The position numbers and the translations under genes are program-made. Below, one piece after another: positions 1-6,031 of a stretch of DNA of 7,802 bases (position 1 is the stretch's first letter; every line of letters begins with the position of its first letter). Below the pieces are notes generated by a model, which was given only the letters and a program-made list of their open reading frames with translations, did not search any database and was not told the DNA's origin. Origin of the DNA: an uncultured bacterium (GTDB lineage: Bacteria; UBP6; UBA1177; JAKLFG01); NCBI GenBank assembly GCA_938048925.1, contig CALITV010000226.1, forward strand, positions 1 through 7,802. The letters run 5' to 3'.

Positions 1-680
1 GCGTTCCCCTTTTCCCCGTACTGCGCATAGTAGTCTCCTATTCGCTGATACATCGCGTCGTCTATCCATACCACGCCGTTCACCTCGCGATTGTGGAGAT
101 AAGCGACGATCTCACCCATCGTCACAATGGCGAACGCCGGCATGCGGTAGCGTTCACGGATCTCGGCGAGCGCTGCCTTTGTTCCCGTGCCCCGCTCCTG
201 CCGGTCAACCGACACGACAAGACCGGCAAGCGTCACCGGGGCAGTCTTCATGAGAAGCGGCACCGTCTCGGCGACCGAGGTTCCGGCGGTAACCACATCC
301 TCGACGATGAGAACGCGGTCCCCGCCACGCAACTGATGACCAATGAGGAGGCCCCCTTCGCCGTGATCCTTCGCCTCCTTGCGGTTGAAGCAAAACGCGA
401 CATCGCGGCGATGGTCGGCGTAAAGCGCCATCGCCGTCGCCGTAACGAGCGGTATCCCTTTATACGCCGGGCCGAACAGGACATCCACCGCGTCACCGAG
501 GTGTTCCGCGATAGCGGCGGCATAGAAGGAGCCGAGCCGCGTCATCTGGAAACCGGTGCGATACGCCCCGGTGTTGATGAAAAAGGGCGTCTTGCGGCCG
601 CTCTTGGTGACGAAATCGCCGAAAAGGATGACCCCCGACTCAACCATGAACCGAATGAAATCCTCTTTGTAAGACGACAT
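1..680 (-). CDS. pyrE: Orotate phosphoribosyltransferase (3' end cut by window edge)
   Basis: This enzyme joins orotate to PRPP to give orotidine 5'-phosphate and pyrophosphate, the fifth step of de novo pyrimidine synthesis, in the cytoplasm. The frame is open from ATG at 680 to the window edge and gives 226 residues. An N-terminal 'FVTKSGRKTPFFINTG' block (about residues 23-38) is the typical start of bacterial PyrE. 'FGPAYKGIPL' (69-78) follows, then the flexible catalytic loop 'NRKEAKDHGEGG' (99-110) with its Lys and His, and the PRPP-binding motif 'VLIVEDVVTAGTS' (123-135). Bacterial PyrE is about 210-230 aa, so only a few residues and the stop should be missing. The start is supported by a GGAGGA ribosome site just upstream. 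The gene is transcribed away from the metallophosphoesterase gene, from its own promoter at 720-747. The identification is firm. Confidence 0.96.
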   Translation of the reverse strand, partial: MSSYKEDFIRFMVESGVILFGDFVTKSGRKTPFFINTGAYRTGFQMTRLGSFYAAAIAEHLGDAVDVLFGPAYKGIPLVTATAMALYADHRRDVAFCFNRKEAKDHGEGGLLIGHQLRGGDRVLIVEDVVTAGTSVAETVPLLMKTAPVTLAGLVVSVDRQERGTGTKAALAEIRERYRMPAFAIVTMGEIVAYLHNREVNGVVWIDDAMYQRIGDYYAQYGEKGN

Positions 681-719
681 GCCTGCTCCTCCTGCAGAGC
701 GGTCGTTCAGTGTTGCTCC

Positions 720-747
720 CTTATACCGTTTCTCGTCGTGATGTGAA
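720..747 (-). promoter_or_regulatory. Probable sigma70-type promoter of pyrE
   Basis: Read on the minus strand, TTCACA (-35, plus positions 742-747) and TATAAG (-10, plus positions 720-725) are separated by 16 bp. Each box matches the sigma70 consensus at 5 of 6 bases. Transcription would start near 713, leaving a leader of about 30 nt that contains the GGAGGA ribosome site before the ATG at 680. The leader is too short for an attenuator of the kind known for pyrE in enterobacteria. The call rests on consensus matching and position only. Confidence 0.6.
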
Positions 748-790
748 ATTTATTTTTTCGCTTCGGATTTGTTTTTCACAAGCGTTTAGT

Positions 791-818
791 TTGACTGGAA
801 TTTTTTTGCTGATACACT
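791..818 (+). promoter_or_regulatory. Probable sigma70-type promoter of the metallophosphoesterase gene
   Basis: TTGACT (791-796, 5 of 6 to consensus) and TACACT (813-818, 4 of 6) are 16 bp apart, with a T-rich run inside the spacer. Transcription would start near 825 and give a leader of about 59 nt. That leader contains the GTTCCG/CGGAAC inverted repeat at 833-848 and the GAGGT ribosome site at 873-877. The promoter faces away from the pyrE promoter, so the two genes share one divergent control region. Confidence 0.5.
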
Positions 819-832
819 CCTTTCCGGCAGGC

Positions 833-848
833 GTTCCGTAACCGGAAC
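833..848 (+). repeat. Short inverted repeat in the metallophosphoesterase leader
   Basis: GTTCCG (833-838) and CGGAAC (843-848) form a perfect 6-bp stem around a 4-base loop. No T-run follows, so it is not an intrinsic terminator. It lies just downstream of the predicted start of transcription, where it could be an operator or a leader hairpin. An overlapping alternative stem, TTCCGG (822-827) with CCGGAA (842-847), would use almost the same 3' arm. No function is known. Confidence 0.35.
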
Positions 849-883
849 AGTGTGTTGATGACCGACTCTCTCGAGGTACGACG

Positions 884-2017
884 ATGAGAAGCCCGCTTGC
901 GTTCATCCTGTTTTTCGTTGCGTTCTACTCGGTGTTCACGCTCCTTCATTGGTTCTTCTGGCGCGGTCTCGTCTCGTCGTTCAGGCTTCCGCAACGGGCA
1001 CGGTGGATGCCCCTCGTTTTTTTCGCGGTTATGTACCTCTTCCCCATTGCGAATCATCTCAGCACCGCTTTCGCCGCCACATTGCCGGTGCGCGGCCTCG
1101 CGTGGATCGGGTACCTCTGGTTCGCCTTTCTTTTCTATTACCTGTTCGTCGGCGGTTTGTTCACCGCTGGCGCGATCGCGGCGGAGCACCTTCTTCGGGA
1201 AACCGCGCCTCGAAGGCCGCTCTTTATTGCCGCCGTTCTTCTCTGCCTCGCGGTCATCGTGTACGGGTTCTTCGAGGCGTCGCACCTTCGCGTCCGCCGT
1301 GTCACGGTGACCTCTCCCGATCTGCCCGAGTTTGTCTCGACCCTCAGGATCGTGCAGGTGTCCGACACCCACTTCACCCATCTTAACGGTTTGCGGTTCG
1401 CCCAAAAACTGACCGACCTCGTGAAGGAGGAACAACCCGATCTGATCGTGCATACCGGTGATTTTCTCGACCGCGGATTTGTTGACGACGAACAGATCGC
1501 GGCATTGTGGCGCGAGATACCGGCACCGCTCGGCAAGTATGCGGTGACGGGCAACCACGAGTTCTACAACGACATATCTTACACAAGCGCCGAACTGGAA
1601 AAGGCGGGGTTTGTCCTCCTTCGCAATCGTGCCGAGGAGCGCGCCGGCACCATCGTCATCGCAGGAGTAGATGACCCGATCGCATTCCGCTTCGGCGAGC
1701 CGGATCCCAATCCGACCGCAGTGCTTTCGGTTATCCCCCGCGAGAAGTTTGTCCTCTTTCTCCGCCACCAGCCGGAACGCGACGATTCGGTCAAGGGGCT
1801 TTTCGACCTCCAACTCTCGGGGCATACCCACAGTGGGCAGATGTGGCCGTTCTCTCTCTTCGTTTCCCTCATCTACCCGATGCGGAGCGGCGTTTACCGC
1901 CAAGACGACGGATCCACGATCATCGTATCGAGCGGCGCCGGCACCTGGGGCCCGCCAATCCGCGTACTCGCGCCGCCCGAGATCGTGGTCATCGAGGTAA
2001 TCCGTCGAATACGGTAG
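884..2017 (+). CDS. Membrane-anchored calcineurin-like metallophosphoesterase
   Basis: This is a 377-aa two-metal phosphoesterase fused to an N-terminal membrane region. Four hydrophobic segments lie at about residues 4-26, 42-63, 72-95 and 112-131. The catalytic domain follows with the full ligand set of the family: D161-x-H163 in 'VSDTH', D193 in 'TGDFLD', N224-H225 in 'GNHE', H295 in 'LRHQP', and H314 and H316 in 'GHTHSGQ'. All metal-binding positions are intact, so it should be active. The layout matches the YkuE/YaeI-type membrane phosphoesterases. Some relatives hydrolyse UDP-diacylglucosamine or other lipid-linked pyrophosphates, but the substrate here cannot be read from sequence. The ATG at 884 has a GAGGT ribosome site 6 bases upstream. 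The gene stands alone, divergent from pyrE and convergent with the DUF45 peptidase gene, whose stop is 7 bp away. Confidence 0.9.
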   Translation: MRSPLAFILFFVAFYSVFTLLHWFFWRGLVSSFRLPQRARWMPLVFFAVMYLFPIANHLSTAFAATLPVRGLAWIGYLWFAFLFYYLFVGGLFTAGAIAAEHLLRETAPRRPLFIAAVLLCLAVIVYGFFEASHLRVRRVTVTSPDLPEFVSTLRIVQVSDTHFTHLNGLRFAQKLTDLVKEEQPDLIVHTGDFLDRGFVDDEQIAALWREIPAPLGKYAVTGNHEFYNDISYTSAELEKAGFVLLRNRAEERAGTIVIAGVDDPIAFRFGEPDPNPTAVLSVIPREKFVLFLRHQPERDDSVKGLFDLQLSGHTHSGQMWPFSLFVSLIYPMRSGVYRQDDGSTIIVSSGAGTWGPPIRVLAPPEIVVIEVIRRIR

Positions 2018-2024
2018 AATCTTT

Positions 2025-2615
2025 TCATAACAGAGCGAGCGGCCAGTGACGAAGTTCGCGATCGAGCGCCCGTGCATCGCCGCCGACGAGGCGGTCGAGC
2101 AGGCGCCAGAAACGGACACCGTGACTACGATGACGAAGGTGGGCGATTTCGTGGAGGAGCACGTAATCACGCAGGTGTTTCGGAAGTCGCGCCGTCTTCC
2201 AGTTGATGTTGATCCGGCCGTTCGGCGAGCAGGAACCCCACATCGTCCGCTGCCGCCGTATCGCCACGCCGTTCGGCGCAAGACGGCTTTTGGTAGCGAG
2301 TTCTGCAAGACGCTCGACGAGCATCTCCGCCGCCGCCTCGAACGACAGAGAAGGCGAATCGTAAGGCAGCACGGGCGGCGGCGCCGTTCGGCGCCGGTCT
2401 CTTTCGCGAAGTATCCACGAACGGCGCTCCAGCACGAATGCCGACGCTTCCTCGAACAGAGATGCGTGAGGCACCGTAACGACGACCTCTCCTTCCTCGT
2501 CGAGACGCAGGATGATGCGGCGGGCGCGTCGGTTCACCCGTAGGGTTACCGCCCCGATGTCATGAACGATGACGATGCGTTCGATATCTTCCTCGAAAGG
2601 CAAATAATTTGACAT
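2025..2615 (-). CDS. YgjP/DUF45-family zinc metallopeptidase
   Basis: This 196-aa protein has the hallmark C-terminal half of the YgjP/WLM-like (DUF45) gluzincin family. 'RTMWGSCSPNGRININW' (123-139) is followed by the zinc site 'YVLLHEIAHLRHRSHGVRFW' (151-170). H155 and H159 of HExxH should bind zinc, E156 is the likely catalytic base, and H165 is the likely third ligand. The N-terminal part (about 11-75) is the usual beta-strand lead-in with 'RRARRIILRL'. Family members are usually near 230 aa; here the segment between the lead-in and the catalytic half is short and reduced to a Pro-rich stretch around residues 78-90. No signal peptide or membrane segment is present, so it is cytoplasmic. 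Its substrate is unknown, as for most of the family. The ATG at 2615 has no strong ribosome site, but there is no in-frame alternative start nearby. Confidence 0.88.
   Translation of the reverse strand: MSNYLPFEEDIERIVIVHDIGAVTLRVNRRARRIILRLDEEGEVVVTVPHASLFEEASAFVLERRSWILRERDRRRTAPPPVLPYDSPSLSFEAAAEMLVERLAELATKSRLAPNGVAIRRQRTMWGSCSPNGRININWKTARLPKHLRDYVLLHEIAHLRHRSHGVRFWRLLDRLVGGDARALDRELRHWPLALL
2379..2396. repeat. 18-bp near-perfect palindrome inside the DUF45 peptidase gene
   Basis: CGGCGCCG, TT, CGGCGCCG: two 8-base arms around two central bases. In RNA from either strand it would give a very stable GC hairpin with a four-base loop. It falls in codons for the Arg/Ala/Pro-rich linker (about residues 74-79), where protein constraint is probably low. 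Its core CCGTTCGGCG also occurs at 2218-2227 and 2269-2278. It may be chance in GC-rich coding sequence. Confidence 0.4.
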
Positions 2616-2696
2616 TTGACCGCGCTCACGATTAGATAGATAGCATGTTTTACTTCGGTAATCAAATTACAACTTCCCCTCTTTGAGGAGGTTCCT
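2616..2696. promoter_or_regulatory. Divergent spacer between the DUF45 peptidase and LysM genes
   Basis: This 81-bp spacer must hold the start signals for two divergent genes. It is clearly more AT-rich than the flanking genes. For the plus strand, TTGACC (2616-2621) and TAGCAT (2641-2646) are 19 bp apart, a weak sigma70-like pair; no good pair was seen on the minus strand. The strong ribosome site GAGGAGG (2685-2691) sits 5 bases before the LysM ATG. CCTC just upstream could pair with part of it across a TTT loop, a short hairpin of doubtful importance. Confidence 0.3.
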
Positions 2697-3869
2697 ATGC
2701 GAAACCTCGCGATACTGCCGATGGTTGTCCTAACGGGGACGGCGGCGCTTTACGGCGCGCTGGAGGCGCCGGGAAGCGTCGAAGAGGTCCCGGTTCCGAC
2801 CTTCATCGACCTCGAAAAGGCCGATTTCTCTCAAGCGCCGGACGAGCACGAGGTGGTTCCGGGCGACACGCTCTGGGACCTTTCCGAGAAGTACCTGAAG
2901 AGCCCATGGTACTGGCCGAAGGTGTGGTCGCTCAACCCCCAGATCAAGAACCCTCACCTCATCTACCCCGGAGACAAGGTCTATTTCAAGGGGACCGGCG
3001 AGATCATGATGCCCTCCACCGCTGAAGGGGCGCTGACCGTGGGCGAGGGAAGCGAGACCTCGGAGGACCTCGAAACCGACGAGACGGCGCGCACCGGCAA
3101 GACGCTCGACGACAAACCGGACAACTACAAAAACTATGTCAAGATCAGCGGGAAATACCGCATAGATCGTTTCCGGCAGATAGAGGATACCTTGCTCGAT
3201 GTCCCCCACCGCACCTACATCTCCGACGAAACGCTCAAGACGGCGGGCGAGATCGTCGCGGCGTTCGAGCAAAAGGAACTTCTCTCCACGGACGACCCCT
3301 GTTATGTCCAACTGAAGAACAAGAAGAACTTCGCCATAGGAGACCTGTTGGAGTTCTTCCGCATCGTGGAGCCGCTCAAGCACCCGAGGACCAACGAGGT
3401 GGTCGGGAACAAAGTGGAAATCACCGGTAAGGGTAAGATAATAGACATCAACGATGCCGGCATTGCTACCGTGCGCATCGTCAAGGCATTCACCGCGGTC
3501 GAGCGGGGTGACAAGACGCGCCGTTTTCCGGAACGCAAAGAGACGGTGCGCCTCTCACCGACCGATCGGAAACTTCAGGCAACCGTAGTAGCCGGCTATG
3601 ACCCGGTCGTTTACAACGGAGAGAACTATCTCGTGTACCTCGACAAAGGCGAAAAGGAAGGCGTGCGTGAGGGGAATATGTTTACCGTGATGCGACGGCA
3701 GGATGGACTCAATACCCTCGATGAGGAGAATCTCGCAAAACTGCCCCTTGAACCGGTGGGAGAGATCGTCGTCATCAGCGTCGAGGCGCACACCTCCGTC
3801 GGCATCATCACCAAGAGCCTCGTCGGCATAGAACGCGGTGACATCGCGACGGCCACGCGCTTTGACTAA
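2697..3869 (+). CDS. Exported LysM-domain protein with a duplicated C-terminal domain
   Basis: This 390-aa protein probably acts in the periplasm or at the cell wall. Residues 4-22 form a signal-peptide-like hydrophobic stretch, with cleavage probable just after and no lipobox Cys. One LysM domain spans about 51-97 ('HEVVPGDTLWDLSEKYL' through 'IYPGDKVYF'), the family that binds GlcNAc-containing glycans such as peptidoglycan. An acidic, Ser/Thr-rich linker (about 105-142) separates it from two similar segments at about 202-277 and 310-388. Each runs from a Tyr-Val/Leu-Val strand, through a G-D/N turn and an Arg, to an '(V/I)ERGD' ending. The second resembles the FlgT C-terminal type of small beta domain. 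The role is not known; envelope scaffolding or sensing is plausible. The ATG at 2697 has a GAGGAGG ribosome site. The 3' end overlaps the histidine kinase gene, so the two are almost certainly co-transcribed. Confidence 0.87.
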   Translation: MRNLAILPMVVLTGTAALYGALEAPGSVEEVPVPTFIDLEKADFSQAPDEHEVVPGDTLWDLSEKYLKSPWYWPKVWSLNPQIKNPHLIYPGDKVYFKGTGEIMMPSTAEGALTVGEGSETSEDLETDETARTGKTLDDKPDNYKNYVKISGKYRIDRFRQIEDTLLDVPHRTYISDETLKTAGEIVAAFEQKELLSTDDPCYVQLKNKKNFAIGDLLEFFRIVEPLKHPRTNEVVGNKVEITGKGKIIDINDAGIATVRIVKAFTAVERGDKTRRFPERKETVRLSPTDRKLQATVVAGYDPVVYNGENYLVYLDKGEKEGVREGNMFTVMRRQDGLNTLDEENLAKLPLEPVGEIVVISVEAHTSVGIITKSLVGIERGDIATATRFD

Positions 3870-5508
3870 CCGCATCTTCTTCTCTTTTCTGATAGGACTC
3901 CTACTCGTCGCCGGAGCCGGGTACTTCCTTCTCAACGAACTTTTCCTGTCGGCATACCGCGCTCCGGGCCGCGTTCCCGCAACGACATACGCGATCGAGA
4001 TGGCGCAACATCTCGAAACATTGCAAGATCTTTTCTCGACCGGCGAAGGGGGGGAACGGGAGACGGCGAGACGACTCAGGGAACGGTATCAGACGCGCGC
4101 CGCGGCGTTCGTGCCATTGCTCGACCCCTTGTCGAACAGCAGAATCTCCGGCTACCACGACAGACTCTGGCCGCTCATAGATCGGTGGGAGGGAGGAGAA
4201 GCACTTACCGAAACGGAGCGGGCGCAGGTGCGCGGCGATCTCGCGGCGCTCCGGAAGATCATCATCCTTGTCGGTCAACGACTCGAACGGGAGACCATCG
4301 AAGAACGCCGTGCCACCGCTCTCTTCCGTGCACGATCCGCCGCAGCCCTTTTTGGTGTGCTCCTCCTTGCCGCACTCGCCCTCCTCGTCATCCAAAGACA
4401 ACGCACGAAAATGGACATAGACAACATCGTCTCTCCCGGACATGCCGGAGTGGACACTGGGGCCGGATCGACAAAACAGGAAGAGACGGCGCGGGAACTC
4501 GCTCGGGAACAAGTGCTCGTCAAGCGGTACCGCGAAATGCTCGATTCTCTGCCGGCGGCGGTCGCAGCCGCCGATGCGGTGTCGGGACAGGTGCTTTTCG
4601 CGAACGCCGCGTTCCGTTCATGGTTCGGGGTCGCCGACGATCTCATCGGCGAACCGGTATCCGTTGTCGCCGCACGGACCGGTGTCGCCTTCGCCGAGCA
4701 GGGCAAGATAACCTTCGGCGGCAAGACCTACTGGCGTGACACGGTGCGGGTCGGCGAAACCGAGGTCTATCTTCTCCGCGACATCAGCGAACAAGAGCGC
4801 CTCGCCACTCGACTCGTCAACTCGGAGCGGCTCATCTCGATCGGCGAGATGGCCTCGAAGGTAACGCATGAGATACGCAACCCGCTCTCGACGGTCAAAA
4901 TGAACGCCGAATACATCGCCGACCACGCGGGAACGCTGACGCCCGAAGAACTTGCCGCCGCCATTGGTCGAATCGTGCGCGAGGTGGCGCGGCTCGAGGA
5001 GATAACCGACCACTACATGGGCATGGTCAGATACCGCGCCGAGGAAGAGGCGACCTCGTGCACCGAACTCCCGGCCGCCCTCGAAGACATAGTCAAATTC
5101 TACGCTGGTGAGTTCTCCCGTCGTGCGATCGTCCTCGAGATCGGTCCGTTACCGAAGGCCGACATCCCTCTTTCGCTCAACTCGTTTCGCGAGGTAATGC
5201 TCAATCTGCTCAAAAACGCATGGGAAGAACTGGAAACGGGCGGAACGGTGAGAATCAGGGGAGAGACGGATCCCCAAACGGTCCGTATCTTCGTCGAAGA
5301 CAGTGGTCGCGGAGTGTCCCCCGTCGAGCGGGGAAAGATATTCCGCAACTTCTACACGACCAAACCGGGGGGCACCGGCATCGGTCTTTCCCACTCGCTC
5401 AAACTCGTCACCGAAATAGGAGGGACCATAACCGTGGACGACTCGCCGATCGGCGGCGCTCGATTTACCGTAACAGTGCCGCGAAGCGACGGTTCATCTC
5501 ACGGATAG
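3838..5508 (+). CDS. Membrane sensor histidine kinase with extracytoplasmic and PAS domains
   Basis: This 556-aa protein is a complete two-component sensor kinase. A first membrane segment (about 13-32) leads to an extracytoplasmic, mostly helical sensor region (about 33-163). A second membrane segment (about 167-186) follows, then a charged linker and a PAS domain (about 230-317, starting 'YREMLDSLPAAV'). The HisKA H-box is 'GEMASKVTHEIRNPLS' with phospho-acceptor H344. The ATPase domain has N460 (N-box), 'VEDSGRGV' (486-493, G1), 'IFRNFYTTK' (501-509, F-box) and 'GGTGIGLSHS' (511-520, G2), so it should be active. It belongs to the NtrB/ZraS-like type. No receiver domain and no response regulator is seen here. 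The GTG at 3838 overlaps the LysM gene by 32 bp; TTG at 3862 (8-bp overlap) is an alternative that keeps the whole first membrane segment. Neither has a clear ribosome site, which suggests translational coupling. Confidence 0.94.
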   Translation: MTSRRPRALTNRIFFSFLIGLLLVAGAGYFLLNELFLSAYRAPGRVPATTYAIEMAQHLETLQDLFSTGEGGERETARRLRERYQTRAAAFVPLLDPLSNSRISGYHDRLWPLIDRWEGGEALTETERAQVRGDLAALRKIIILVGQRLERETIEERRATALFRARSAAALFGVLLLAALALLVIQRQRTKMDIDNIVSPGHAGVDTGAGSTKQEETARELAREQVLVKRYREMLDSLPAAVAAADAVSGQVLFANAAFRSWFGVADDLIGEPVSVVAARTGVAFAEQGKITFGGKTYWRDTVRVGETEVYLLRDISEQERLATRLVNSERLISIGEMASKVTHEIRNPLSTVKMNAEYIADHAGTLTPEELAAAIGRIVREVARLEEITDHYMGMVRYRAEEEATSCTELPAALEDIVKFYAGEFSRRAIVLEIGPLPKADIPLSLNSFREVMLNLLKNAWEELETGGTVRIRGETDPQTVRIFVEDSGRGVSPVERGKIFRNFYTTKPGGTGIGLSHSLKLVTEIGGTITVDDSPIGGARFTVTVPRSDGSSHG

Positions 5509-5954
5509 ATATTGATCTGATTCGCCAGCCACTGTTCGTCGAAGAGCACTTCGAGCGTGAAATCGAACCGCTCCATGTCACTGTAGACGAAGACATGGGC
5601 GAACGGCTTGCCGAACCCGATATCCGATGCTTTCAGCGTTCGATCCGGCTTCCCGGCGGATGCCTCGACCTGTTCCCGCGTCATACCCATGCCGAGGTTG
5701 AACACCTTTTCCGCGTAGTTGACGAGGAAACGTATCTCGACGACGAGCCCGTTGCGTACGAAGAACAGGATATCGCGATCGGCGTAATCGAAGACCACAT
5801 AATCGTCGGCGGGACTCTGTCCGCGCTGGGGATATACCGTCATCGTTCCGTATCCCATGTACTTGAGCACATAGTTCACCCGTTTTCCGAGATACTCTCC
5901 CCAGTTGAATATGATGCCCGACGATCCCATGATCTCGTCGTTTTTCGGCGTCAT
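5499..5954 (-). CDS. Uncharacterised 151-aa protein with a BamE/SmpA-like motif
   Basis: I do not recognise this protein as a named family. It is 151 aa, rich in aromatic residues and beta-strand-like patterns, with no signal peptide or membrane segment, so probably cytoplasmic. The one suggestive stretch is 'GMGMTREQVEASAGKPDRT' (88-106), which resembles the 'G-M-T-x-x-x-V-x-x-x-x-G-x-P' turn of SmpA/OmlA (BamE)-like alpha-beta domains. Strands before it ('DYVVFDYADRDILFFVRNGLVVEIRF', broken around 51-76) and after it (about 120-150) fit such a fold. The ATG at 5954 has a good AAGGGAG ribosome site 6 bases upstream, which supports a real gene. It is the last gene of the proS cluster, 77 bp after the LemA-like gene. 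Its stop overlaps the end of the histidine kinase gene by 10 bp on the opposite strand. Confidence 0.82.
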   Translation of the reverse strand: MTPKNDEIMGSSGIIFNWGEYLGKRVNYVLKYMGYGTMTVYPQRGQSPADDYVVFDYADRDILFFVRNGLVVEIRFLVNYAEKVFNLGMGMTREQVEASAGKPDRTLKASDIGFGKPFAHVFVYSDMERFDFTLEVLFDEQWLANQINIYP

Positions 5955-5980
5955 CGTTCACTCCCTTGGTGATTATCGCC

Positions 5981-6029
5981 CAAGATAACGACCGACTCTA
6001 TCACAGAAAGAGCAGTAACACAAGATAAC
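5981..6029. repeat. Pair of 9-bp direct repeats upstream of the 151-aa gene
   Basis: CAAGATAAC occurs at 5981-5989 and again at 6021-6029, 40 bp apart start to start, close to four helical turns. Both copies lie in the 77-bp spacer between the LemA-like gene and the 151-aa gene. The first copy also forms an imperfect inverted repeat with GATTATC just to its left (5971-5977). Between the copies, on the minus strand, a weak promoter-like pair TTGTGT-17 bp-TAGAGT can be read. Such an arrangement could bind a dimeric regulator, but this is inference. Confidence 0.35.
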
Positions 6030-6031
6030 TA

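Noticed and set aside
93..746. A 217-codon plus-strand frame opposite pyrE.
   Set aside because: It is antisense to a clear pyrE, has no motif, and continues into the promoter region of pyrE.
776..2308. A 510-codon open frame on the minus strand, antisense to the metallophosphoesterase gene and running out of the DUF45 gene.
   Set aside because: Its product is charged and low in recognisable motifs, it has no ribosome site, and both genes it overlaps have intact catalytic motifs. Long antisense frames are common in GC-rich coding sequence.
2634..2643. Tandem GATA units (GATAGATAG), considered as a microsatellite.
   Set aside because: There are only about two units, which is expected by chance in an AT-rich spacer.
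5220..5972. A 250-codon plus-strand frame over the kinase end and the 151-aa gene.
   Set aside because: It is out of frame with the kinase ATPase domain and antisense to the 151-aa gene, which has a good ribosome site. The product is an Arg/His-rich shadow.
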